A stretch of 64,000 bases of DNA. It comes from Aldrovandia affinis. Lineage: Eukaryota; Chordata; Actinopteri; Notacanthiformes; Halosauridae. The notes beneath the pieces are model-generated. The model saw only the letters and a program-made list of their open reading frames with translations, ran no database searches and was not told the origin of the DNA. The stretch lies in contig JAINUG010000369.1 of assembly GCA_029706075.1 (NCBI GenBank), forward strand, positions 260,001 to 324,000, written 5' to 3'. Position 1 is the first letter of the stretch. Each line of letters opens with the position of its first letter. A program made the position numbers and the translations under genes. Shown here one piece after another: positions 36,224 through 47,610 of this stretch.

Positions 36224-37953
36224 GTTGAGGGAAGTTTAGACGCCAGAGAGCAAAACTCTATTAACGAAGAAATGCCTGATCCAGATCCTTTTAATCTAGA
36301 ACTGCGACTAAGGAGGCGCACTCGAACGGCTTCAGTCTCGGAAACTCATGTTTACCAATAATTCAGAGTGCAGTCGAACACAGCAATTCAACCGCAAAGA
36401 AAAACATTTAAAACAAAACGCGTAAACTCTCGTCCAGGTTTGGGACCCTGTCTCCCTGTCCCACCGAGGGGGTCCATGTTTCTGTATCCAGTGTAAATAT
36501 ACCACAGTAATAGATCATAAACATATGTAATCGGTGGTGGACGAAGTACACAAACCCTTTACTTGAGTAAAAGTACAGATAGCCTGATAAAATATTACTC
36601 CAGTAAAAGTAAAAAGTCCTACATTTAAACCCCATCTGCCCTTTGAAATGTAGGGGAGTGAAAGTAAACATATAATATATATAGTATATATATATATATA
36701 TCATATCATATCATATATCATATATTTTTATAATATAATAATATAATAAAACAAAGTAAACATGGAAATGCGTAAGTAAGCACAGATACTTGAAAAGTGT
36801 ACTTAGCCTAAGCACAGTAATATGTAAAAGTAAAGTAAAAGTACTTCGTTACTGTCCACCACTGTATGTAATCCTACTGTACGATGACAGTATTAAAAAT
36901 CTAAATGTGTTGTAGCCTACACAAGAAAACAAATGCATACAATCAGGCAAACCATTGGTTGTTTATATTATATTATAGAATATTTGTATGATAAGATTTC
37001 AAATTACCTGTCCGCGCCCCGCACCTTCATTCGCCTACACATGGAAAAATAAAGTCGCACATTTCATAATTTGTTCATCTTGGTAGCTATCATTGATCGT
37101 TAACTTTACATTGCTAGCATTTGGAGACACTCATAGTTAAGAATGATTTGTTTAAGTAGACCATAAACATATTTCATGCTTCTATAAGATGACTGTACTG
37201 AAATTATATTGAAACAGTAAAATGTATTATACACGTGCACGAAAATCTAAACGTGGCACATTGCGAACATCAAAAACATATTTTTGGTAGATAGGGCAAT
37301 ACATATTGGTAGTTAATTAGGGCAAGAATTCAAATAACTGAGGTCAAAAATGTATTTGGCAATAGCCTACATTTTATAGACTGTCGAGAGGTTCCAACTA
37401 CTTAGATGAAATCAGGCAAGCAATTCATTGTTTAGTCATAGGCCTATTTGTATAATAACATTTCAAATTACCTCGACATCGGAACTTGGTTTTGTGTCCG
37501 CCATTTACACATGGAAAAATATAAGTTGCATATTTCATAACTATATTTATAGCTAACGTTAATATATACTGTAAATTGCTAGGATTTATGTATTGTAATA
37601 TTTTATGTATTTATTTTATGTATTTATTTATATGGTATAATGTTGTTGTTTTTTTAAACAAGCATCAGATGCATTGCATTAAGTGTTTATAGCCAGAGGC
37701 TAATTTCCAACACCTGTCCCCAATAAACTACAGAAAGAAAAGTATGTACAAAATAAAAAGTAATAATACAATACAAGATGCATGCACAAACACATTAGAA
37801 ACAAAATGCATACATTAGAAACAAGTGCATCCACCGAATACAGCAAATATGAAAACCCTGGCCTCTGCTGCGTTAACCCCCACCCCACCCCTCGTACTTA
37901 CAAAGTAAAAATGAAAGATTAATAAAACAATCCATTGCAGTATATACAGTTGC

Positions 37954-38079
37954 TCAATCATGAATATATGTTATGATTGATGCTGATAGATCTGATTTCC
38001 CCTTCCAGTGTTCAGCGTTACTTACGACACACAGCAGCACGATCAGGATGAAAACGGCACAGAACAGAGTTTTATTCAT
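37954..38079 (-). CDS. Array unit 4: small ORF with signal peptide, Phe variant
   Basis: Same ORF, start at 38079, with Leu10 replaced by Phe (AVFILIV). The same base change opens a 69-codon antisense frame in this unit. Downstream cassette at 37008-37034. Confidence 0.4.
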   Translation of the reverse strand: MNKTLFCAVFILIVLLCVVSNAEHWKGKSDLSASIITYIHD

Positions 38080-39814
38080 GTTGAGGGAAGTTTAGACGCC
38101 AGAGAGCAAAACTCTATTAACGAAGAAATGCCTGATCCAGATCCTTTTAATCTAGAACTGCGACTAAGGAGGCGCACTCGAACGGCTTCAGTCTCGGAAA
38201 CTCATGTTTACCAATAATTCAGAGTGCAGTCGAACACAGCAATTCAACCGCAAAGAAAAACATTTAAAACAAAACGCGTAAACTCTCGTCCAGGTTTGGG
38301 ACCCTGTCTCCCTGTCCCACCGAGGGGGGGGGGTCCATGTTTCTGTATCCAGTGTAAATATACCACAGTAATAGATCATAAACATATGTAATCGGTGGTG
38401 GACGAAGTACACAAACCCTTTACTTGAGTAAAAGTACAGATAGCCTGATAAAATATTACTCCAGTAAAAGTAAAAAGTCCTACATTTAAACCCCATCTGC
38501 CCTTTGAAATGTAGGGGAGTGAAAGTAAACATATAATATATATAGTATATATATATATATATCATATCATATCATATATCATATATTTTTATAATATAAT
38601 AATATAATAAAACAAAGTAAACATGGAAATGCGTAAGTAAGCACAGATACTTGAAAAGTGTACTTAGCCTAAGCACAGTAATATGTAAAAGTAAAGTAAA
38701 AGTACTTCGTTACTGTCCACCACTGTATGTAATCCTACTGTACGATGACAGTATTAAAAAATCTAAATGTGTTGTAGCCTACACAAGAAAACAAATGCAT
38801 ACAATCAGGCAAACCATTGGTTGTTTATATTATATTATAGAATATTTGTATGATAAGATTTCAAATTACCTGTCTGCCGCCCGCACCTTCATTCGCCTAC
38901 ACATGGAAAAATAAAGTCGCACATTTCATAATTTGTTCATCTTGGTAGCTATCATTGATCGTTAACTTTACATTGCTAGCATTTGGAGACACTCATAGTT
39001 AAGAATGATTTGTTTAAGTAGACCATAAACATATTTCATGCTTCTATAAGATGACTGTACTGAAATTATATTGAAACAGTAAAATGTATTATACACGTGC
39101 ACGAAAATCTAAACGTGGCACATTGCGAACATCAAAAACATATTTTTGGTAGATAGGGCAATACATATTGGTAGTTAATTAGGGCAAGAATTCAAATAAC
39201 TGAGGTCAAAAATGTATTTGGCAATAGCCTACATTTTATAGACTGTCGAGAGGTTCCAACTACTTAGATGAAATCAGGCAAGCAATTCATTGTTTAGTCA
39301 TAGGCCTATTTGTATAATAACATTTCAAATTACCTCGACATCGGAACTTGGTTTTGTGTCCGCCATTTACACATGGAAAAATATAAGTTGCATATTTCAT
39401 AACTATATTTATAGCTAGCGTTAATATATACTGTAAATTGCTAGGATTTATGTATTGTAATATTTTATGTATTTATTTTATGTATTTATTTATATGGTAT
39501 AATGTTGTTGTTTTTTAAACAAGCATCAGATGCATTGCATTAAGTGTTTATAGCCAGAGGCTAATTTCCAACACCTGTCCCCAATAAACTACAGAAAGAA
39601 AAGTATGTACAAAATAAAAAGTAATAATACAATACAAGATGCATGCACAAACACATTAGAAACAAAATGCATACATTAGAAACAAGTGCATCCACCGAAT
39701 ACAGCAAATATGAAAACCCTGGCCTCTGCTGCGTTAACCCCCACCCCACCCCTCGTACTTACAAAGTAAAAATGAAAGATTAATAAAACAATCCATTGCA
39801 GTATATACAGTTGC

Positions 39815-39940
39815 TCAATCATGAATATATGTTATGATTGATGCTGATAGATCTGATTTCCCCTTCCAGTGTTCAGCGTTACTTACGACACACAGCAGCA
39901 CGATCAGGATTAAAACGGCACAGAACAGAGTTTTATTCAT
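39815..39940 (-). CDS. Array unit 5: small ORF with signal peptide (unrecognised)
   Basis: Same 41-codon ORF, start at 39940. Downstream cassette at 38870-38896. Confidence 0.4.
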   Translation of the reverse strand: MNKTLFCAVLILIVLLCVVSNAEHWKGKSDLSASIITYIHD

Positions 39941-41675
39941 GTTGAGGGAAGTTTAGACGCCAGAGAGCAAAACTCTATTAACGAAGAAATGCCTGATCCA
40001 GATCCTTTTAATCTAGAACTGCGACTAAGGAGGCGCACTCGAACGGCTTCAGTCTCGGAAACTCATGTTTACCAATAATTCAGAGTGCAGTCGAACACAG
40101 CAATTCAACCGCAAAGAAAAACATTTAAAACAAAACGCGTAAACTCTCGTCCAGGTTTGGGACCCTGTCTCCCTGTCCCACCGAGGGGGGGGAGGGTCCA
40201 TGTTTCTGTATCCAGTGTAAATATACCACAGTAATAGATCATAAACATATGTAATCGGTGGTGGACGAAGTACACAAACCCTTTACTTGAGTAAAAGTAC
40301 AGATAGCCTGATAAAATATTACTCCAGTAAAAGTAAAAAGTCCTACATTTAAACCCCATCTGCCCTTTGAAATGTAGGGAGTGAAAGTAAACATATAATA
40401 TATATAGTATATATATATATATATCATATCATATCATATATCATATATTTTTATAATATAATAATATAATAAAACAAAGTAAACATGGAAATGCGTAAGT
40501 AAGCACAGATACTTGAAAAGTGTACTTAGCCTAAGCACAGTAATATGTAAAAGTAAAGTAAAAGTACTTCGTTACTGTCCACCACTGTATGTAATCCTAC
40601 TGTACGATGACAGTATTAAAAAATCTAAATGTGTTGTAGCCTACACAAGAAAACAAATGCATACAATCAGGCAAACCATTGGTTGTTTATATTATATTAT
40701 AGAATATTTGTATGATAAGATTTCAAATTACCTTTTTGGCGTCCGCACCTTCATTCGCCTACACATGGAAAAATAAAGTCGCACATTTCATAATTTGTTC
40801 ATCTTGGTAGCTATCATTGATCGTTAACTTTACATTGCTAGCATTTGGAGACACTCATAGTTAAGAATGATTTGTTTAAGTAGACCATAAACATATTTCA
40901 TGCTTCTATAAGATGACTGTACTGAAATTATATTGAAACAGTAAAATGTATTATACACGTGCACGAAAATCTAAACGTGGCACATTGCGAACATCAAAAA
41001 CATATTTTTGGTAGATAGGGCAATACATATTGGTAGTTAATTAGGGCAAGAATTCAAATAACTGAGGTCAAAAATGTATTTGGCAATAGCCTACATTTTA
41101 TAGACTGTCGAGAGGTTCCAACTACTTAGATGAAATCAGGCAAGCAATTCATTGTTTAGTCATAGGCCTATTTGTATAATAACATTTCAAATTACCTCGA
41201 CATCGGAACTTGGTTTTGTGTCCGCCATTTACACATGGAAAAATATAAGTTGCATATTTCATAACTATATTTATAGCTAGCGTTAATATATACTGTAAAT
41301 TGCTAGGATTTATGTATTGTAATATTTTATGTATTTATTTTATGTATTTATTTATATGGTATAATGTTGTTGTTTTTAAACAAGCATCAGATGCATTGCA
41401 TTAAGTGTTTATAGCCAGAGGCTAATTTCCAACACCTGTCCCCAATAAACTACAGAAAGAAAAGTATGTACAAAATAAAAAGTAATAATACAATACAAGA
41501 TGCATGCACAAACACATTAGAAACAAAATGCATACATTAGAAACAAGTGCATCCACCGAATACAGCAAATATGAAAACCCTGGCCTCTGCTGCGTTAACC
41601 CCCACCCCACCCCTCGTACTTACAAAGTAAAAATGAAAGATTAATAAAACAATCCATTGCAGTATATACAGTTGC

Positions 41676-41801
41676 TCAATCATGAATATATGTTATGATT
41701 GATGCTGATAGATCTGATTTCCCCTTCCAGTGTTCAGCGTTACTTACGACACACAGCAGCACGATCAGGATTAAAACGGCACAGAACAGAGTTTTATTCA
41801 T
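41676..41801 (-). CDS. Array unit 6: small ORF with signal peptide (unrecognised)
   Basis: Same 41-codon ORF, start at 41801. Downstream cassette at 40732-40758. Confidence 0.4.
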   Translation of the reverse strand: MNKTLFCAVLILIVLLCVVSNAEHWKGKSDLSASIITYIHD

Positions 41802-43537
41802 GTTGAGGGAAGTTTAGACGCCAGAGAGCAAAACTCTATTAACGAAGAAATGCCTGATCCAGATCCTTTTAATCTAGAACTGCGACTAAGGAGGCGCACT
41901 CGAACGGCTTCAGTCTCGGAAACTCATGTTTACCAATAATTCAGAGTGCAGTCGAACACAGCAATTCAACCGCAAAGAAAAACATTTAAAACAAAACGCG
42001 TAAACTCTCGTCCAGGTTTGGGACCCTGTCTCCCTGTCCCACCGAGGGGGGGGGGTCCATGTTTCTGTATCCAGTGTAAATATACCACAGTAATAGATCA
42101 TAAACATATGTAATCGGTGGTGGACGAAGTACACAAACCCTTTACTTGAGTAAAAGTACAGATAGCCTGATAAAATATTACTCCAGTAAAAGTAAAAAGT
42201 CCTACATTTAAACCCCATCTGCCCTTTGAAATGTAGGGGAGTGAAAGTAAACATATAATATATATAGTATATATATATATATATCATATCATATCATATA
42301 TCATATATTTTTATAATATAATAATATAATAAAACAAAGTAAACATGGAAATGCGTAAGTAAGCACAGATACTTGAAAAGTGTACTTAGCCTAAGCACAG
42401 TAATATGTAAAAGTAAAGTAAAAGTACTTCGTTACTGTCCACCACTGTATGTAATCCTACTGTACGATGACAGTATTAAAAAATCTAAATGTGTTGTAGC
42501 CTACACAAGAAAACAAATGCATACAATCAGGCAAACCATTGGTTGTTTATATTATATTATAGAATATTTGTATGATAAGATTTCAAATTACCTGTCCGCC
42601 GCCCGCACCTTCATTCGCCTACACATGGAAAAATAAAGTCGCACATTTCATAATTTGTTCATCTTGGTAGCTATCATTGATCGTTAACTTTACATTGCTA
42701 GCATTTGGAGACACTCATAGTTAAGAATGATTTGTTTAAGTAGACCATAAACATATTTCATGCTTCTATAAGATGACTGTACTGAAATTATATTGAAACA
42801 GTAAAATGTATTATACACGTGCACGAAAATCTAAACGTGGCACATTGCGAACATCAAAAACATATTTTTGGTAGATAGGGCAATACATATTGGTAGTTAA
42901 TTAGGGCAAGAATTCAAATAACTGAGGTCAAAAATGTATTTGGCAATAGCCTACATTTTATAGACTGTCGAGAGGTTCCAACTACTTAGATGAAATCAGG
43001 CAAGCAATTCATTGTTTAGTCATAGGCCTATTTGTATAATAACATTTCAAATTACCTCGACATCGGAACTTGGTTTTGTGTCCGCCATTTACACATGGAA
43101 AAATATAAGTTGCATATTTCATAACTATATTTATAGCTAGCGTTAATATATACTGTAAATTGCTAGGATTTATGTATTGTAATATTTTATGTATTTATTT
43201 TATGTATTTATTTATATGGTATAATGTTGTTGTTTTTTAAACAAGCATCAGATGCATTGCATTAAGTGTTTATAGCCAGAGGCTAATTTCCAACACCTGT
43301 CCCCAATAAACTACAGAAAGAAAAGTATGTACAAAATAAAAAGTAATAATACAATACAAGATGCATGCACAAACACATTAGAAACAAAATGCATACATTA
43401 GAAACAAGTGCATCCACCGAATACAGCAAATATGAAAACCCTGGCCTCTGCTGCGTTAACCCCCCACCCCACCCCTCGTACTTACAAAGTAAAAATGAAA
43501 GATTAATAAAACAATCCATTGCAGTATATACAGTTGC

Positions 43538-43663
43538 TCAATCATGAATATATGTTATGATTGATGCTGATAGATCTGATTTCCCCTTCCAGTGTTCAGC
43601 GTTACTTACGACAAACAGCAGCACGATCAGGATGAAAACGGCACAGAACAGAGTTTTATTCAT
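43538..43663 (-). CDS. Array unit 7 (outermost): signal-peptide ORF, two variants
   Basis: Same ORF, start at 43663, with Phe at residue 10 and Phe replacing Cys17 (LLFV). Its upstream sequence is cut off near 43738 by a GT tract, so it may lack the promoter carried by the other units. Downstream cassette at 42592-42618. Confidence 0.4.
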   Translation of the reverse strand: MNKTLFCAVFILIVLLFVVSNAEHWKGKSDLSASIITYIHD

Positions 43664-43740
43664 GTTGAGGGAAGTTTAGACGCCAGAGAGCAAAACTCTA
43701 TTAACGAAGAAATGCCTGATCCAGATCCTTTAAATAGAGA

Positions 43741-43858
43741 ACTCTGTGTGTGTGTGTGTGTGTGTGTGGGGGTGTGGGGGGGTGTGTGTGTGTGTGTGGG
43801 GGGGTGTGTGTGTGTGGGGGGGGTGTGTGTGTGTGTGTGTGGGTGTGTGTGGTGGCGT
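43741..43858. repeat. GT/G-rich microsatellite at the right edge of the array
   Basis: GTGTGTGTGGGGGTG-type tract replacing unit sequence immediately after GATCCTTTAAATAGAGAACT. Confidence 0.95.
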
Positions 43859-43859
43859 T

Positions 43860-44339
43860 TCCTTTTTTGAAAATATCTGTGCAGGGGGGGGGGGTTCGAG
43901 AGGTTTCTAGACTGCATTACTATAAGCAGAAGGCTTATATTGCTTTTCAGTTCAATTAAATTATACAGCCTTCATTGGCATGGCTTATCTATGGACATAA
44001 GCCCAAGATCCCTTTGTCATGACCTGAACGCGCACACACACAAACTTATAACTACCACTTTCTACAACGCAGAGAGAAGCAACATCCTCATAGTTCAACG
44101 TGATGGACACCACATCTCAATGCAGGGCGTAAGGTAGCCTACACGGAATGAATTTAGTAAAGAATCTCAAATGTCTTTATCTTTAAAGTTATTGTGCTGA
44201 AAAACTATCCAAGCCGTGTCACATTTGTAAAAAAGAACACTTCCTGAAAGTATATTTATTAATCCTGAGGACAAGTTTACAGTAAACCTTCAGCGAAATA
44301 TCAAGCGGTTTAGCAGTTTAGTCTAGCAAGTTGCGTCCT
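43860..44339. other. Unassigned sequence between array and ubxn11 promoter
   Basis: No gene or recognised element. Confidence 0.4.
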
Positions 44340-44460
44340 TGTAATGGCACGTGGCCTCAACAATCAGCCAATGAGCAGCGACTCGGGTAACCAACGGCAA
44401 CGCCCTAAACAAGCGCGCCCGCGTCTGCGCGAGAACAGGAAGAGCGAGCGACCAGGTAAC
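44340..44460 (+). promoter_or_regulatory. ubxn11: Candidate ubxn11 promoter: CCAAT box and perfect X-box, exon 1 donor
   Basis: CpG-rich segment with CCAAT at 44368-44372 and GTAACCAACGGCAAC at 44387-44401, which fits the RFX X-box consensus GTNRCC-N(0-3)-RGYAAC with a 3-nt spacer. About 54 nt downstream, GACCAG is followed by GTAACT (44456 on), a plausible donor of a non-coding first exon. Ubxn11 is the next plus-strand gene. The link is positional inference. Confidence 0.5.
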
Positions 44461-45180
44461 TTCAGCGATACACACAACGTCATATTTACGCTGTAAATAA
44501 TAATGTGTTTATCAGCACCTTATTTTGTCCCAAAACACGGACAGGCCGCTTTGCGCTGCGACGAACCCAGCTGTCGGAACAGGACGGCAGGGCGGCAGTT
44601 AGTCCTAAAATATAAATGTTTAGCCTTGTGTTTACCTATGGTGCTCTTCGCAATCGCGTTAGTCTCTCTCTTAACTTGTTTCTCCATTTTAATTACCCTT
44701 GTTTTAACACTTTTAACACCTTGTTTTATGCGCAGCACATAGTTTTTCACTTGTATGAATTGTGTACTATATATGTATATGTAGATTAGAAACGAGCAGC
44801 CCAAAGTGCTTCACGCAGGGATACAAAATGAAAACTTTAAGAAGTGAGATTAAAATATCTACAAAACCAAGTGTGTTCAAAAGAATCACCAAAGACAAAA
44901 GTCAACAATGTTTGAACACAAGCCTCTTAAACGGGTGAGTTGACAGTGGAGGAATGCGAGGCCGTACCACCCTGTCGAGGTCAGATCGCGGGAGATCGCT
45001 GCCGATTCCGCATTGCCTCGTGCAGTCGTGGGAGTTAGCTGAAGGTCCTCTGGCACACTAGGCTGTCACAATATTGCATTAACTCCAAATTGAATAGTTA
45101 TATAATACAATGACATTCGATTGTGGCTTGGCACCTGCAAACAACACATGCTGGTGGTCTCGGCTGCGGGTGATTGACAG
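44461..45180. other. ubxn11 presumed intron 1, unassigned
   Basis: Holds an 80-codon plus-strand frame (44503-44742) with a hydrophobic end, but no family or splice support was recognised. Otherwise unique sequence. Confidence 0.3.
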
Positions 45181-45189
45181 GTGTTGCAG

Positions 45190-46335
45190 GTCGTGGACGC
45201 ATCCTCGCACATGCTCAGTAGACGCATCCTCGCACATGCTCAGTAGACGCATCCTCGCACATGCTCAGTAGACGCATCCTCGCACATGCTCAGTGGGACA
45301 CATGCTCAGTGGACGCACACATGCTCAGTGGACGATCCTCGCACATGGTCAGTGGACGCATCCTCGCACATGGTCAGTGGACGCATCCTCGCACATGCTC
45401 AGTAGACGCATCCTCGCACATGCTCAGTAGACGCATCCTCGCACATGCTCAGTAGACGCATCCTCGCACATGCTCAGTAGACGCATCCTCGCACATGCTC
45501 AGTAGACGCATCCTCGCACATGCTCATCCTCGCACATGCTAGTAGACGATCCTCGCACATGCTCAGTAGACGCATCCTCGCACATGCTCATGCTCATGTA
45601 GACACGCATCCTCGCACATGCTCAGTAGACGAATCCTCGCACATGCTCAGTAGACGCATCCTCGCAGATGCTCAGTGCTCAGTAGCATCCTCGCACATGC
45701 TCAGCGATCCTCGCACATGCTCAGTAGACGCATCCGCATCATGCTCAGTAGACGCATCCTCGCACATGCTCAGTAGTAGCACATGCTCAGTAGACGATCC
45801 TCGCACATGCTCAGTAGACGCATCCTCGCACATGCTCAGTAGACGCATCCTCGCACATGCTCAGTAGACGCATCCTCGCACATGCTCAGTAGACGAATCC
45901 TCGCACATGCTCAGTAGACGCATCCTCGCACATGCTCAGTAGACGCATCCTCGCACATGCTCAGTAGACGCATCCTCGCACATGCTCAGTAGACGCATCC
46001 TCGCACATGCTCAGTACACGCATCCTCGCACATGCTCAGTAGACGCATCCTCGCACATGCTCAGTAGGCGCATCCTCGCACATGCTCCTCGCACATGCTC
46101 ATGCTCAGTAGACGCATCCTCGCACATGCTCAGTAGACGCATCCTCGCACATGCTCAGTAGACGCATCCTCGCACATGCTCAGTAGGCGCATCCTCGCAC
46201 ATGCTCAGTAGACGCATCCTCGCACATGCTCAGTAGACGCATCCTCGCACATGCTCAGTAGACGCATCCTCGCACATGCTCAGTAGACGCATCCTCGCAC
46301 ATGCTCAGTAGACGAATCCTCGCACATGCTCAGTA
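45190..46335. repeat. 25-bp minisatellite, about 45 copies
   Basis: Unit CATGCTCAGTAGACGCATCC plus TCGCA. The first units use GTGGACG in place of GTAGACG. A scrambled zone lies at about 45525-45790, with a shorter one near 46080-46105. Confidence 0.95.
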
Positions 46336-46369
46336 GCAGGTGCTGCTGCTCCCACAGGTAGCTGTCCTC

Positions 46370-46560
46370 GGTTTCGTTTTTATTTATTAATTTATTTAAC
46401 CAGGAAAAAGCCCATTGAGATACAATCTCTTTTCCAAGGGAGACCTGGCCAAGAAAGGCAGCAGAACAGCATTTACAAGTTACATTGACACACATATGAC
46501 AATACAATACATATGACAATACAATACATTAAAACATCTTCCAGGACACCTATATATATA
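46370..46560. mobile_element. Dispersed fish repeat (AACCAGGAAAAAGCCCATTG type)
   Basis: Carries TTTATTTAACCAGGAAAAAG, CATTGAGATACAATCTCTTT and CAAGGGAGACCTGGCCAAGA, a widespread fish interspersed repeat. Class not determined. Confidence 0.5.
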
Positions 46561-47020
46561 CTGAAAGAATCCAGCCTATGGGAAACATCTACCCTCCTCC
46601 TTAAGGACATCTGCAACCAGGGTCTTGAGCTCCCTAAGTGATGCCAGCACTTCTAACTGGAGCACCTTTGTGGCCCCTGCAGCCCTAGGTTGGTCAGGAA
46701 GATGAGCTCCCCACTTTCCATGTTGGGAAAAAACAAACGGGTTCCCCTGCCAGGAGGCCAGAAGCAGGGGTGAGTGTACCCCACGGACCCCACGCCTGCA
46801 CACACAAAACAGGGTTCCCACACGTCATGGAAAAACCTGGAAAATCACAGAAAATTATTCTGTCATGGAAAAGCTCTCTATCATGGGAATGTCTGATTCC
46901 ATGTAACGTTATATCATTTTTTCTTCTTTTCCGATAACATTACCACAAAATGCCTGTTCCCCTGCCACCATTGTTGCCACCTGCCACGGCTGTTCTCTCA
47001 CACACACACACACACGCACA

Positions 47021-47052
<32 letters not shown>

Positions 47053-47430
47053 CACACACACACAATGAGATGTGCATTTGCACTGGTAGCAAAACGTTAA
47101 GTTATGAAAGTAATGTCTATTTTTGCATCAAAAAATGCGCAAAAAAAGGAAATTGAAAACCTTCAATTTGTCATTGAAATGTCATGGAAATGTGATTTCC
47201 ACGGTGTGGGGGCACACACTGCTGGGGGGGCTTCCTCGTCTGTGCGTAGTGGTGAGCTGTTCCTCTTTGGCCGTCACAGCAGAAGAGGAGTGCCCTTCAA
47301 AGAGACCCCACGTGCAGGTAAGGGCACCTGCATCGCCTCTCTCTGTCCAATGTCACACTGTACAGGGGATATTATTACGATGATTATAATTATCTCTTAT
47401 TAATAATAATATTACTGCTGCAAACAATCA
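46561..47430. other. Mixed dispersed-repeat sequence, CA tract at 46998-47062
   Basis: Contains GTCATGGAAAAACCTGGAAA-type fragments, common in fish repeats. No host exon recognised. Confidence 0.4.
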
Positions 47431-47433
47431 TTT

Positions 47434-47562
47434 TCACATTTACACAGCTGGATATTTTACTGAAGTCATTCGGGTTCAGTGCCTTTAGCTCAAGGGTACA
47501 ATGGCAGTGCCCCAGCTGGGATTTGAACCTGCAACCTCTGAGTTACTAGGGCCGGGGCAGTG
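47434..47562 (-). mobile_element. tRNA-derived SINE (second family), minus copy
   Basis: Matches the 8863-9074 family: CAGCTGGATATTTTACTGAA and GGATTTGAACCTGCAACCTC. The tail and the extreme head are missing. Confidence 0.8.
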
Positions 47563-47610
47563 ACTTAACGCTGGTGCTCATGGGTAATGGCATCCCTGTT
47601 TACTCCTCAG

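Larger units (their letters stand above)
24549..43738. repeat. Tandem array of seven nearly identical 1.86-kb units
   Basis: Unit junction marker AGATTAATAAAACAATCC recurs at 32348, 34204, 36061, 37917, 39778, 41639 and 43501 (spacing 1856-1862 bp). The first copy is split by the LTR element at 26238-32346. Units differ mainly by homopolymer lengths and one hypervariable stretch. Each unit contains a hAT MITE, an internal ancient duplication of about 480 bp, and exon-like pieces on the minus strand. The left edge (24549-24597) is a displaced piece of unit interior joined to a new position; the right edge breaks into a GT tract. Counting minus-strand start exons (7) against downstream cassettes (7) gives seven complete gene-like units. 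Confidence 0.95.

Noticed and set aside
44503-44742. 80-codon frame with a hydrophobic C-terminal half
   Set aside because: No recognisable family and no splice logic with ubxn11; kept as unassigned.
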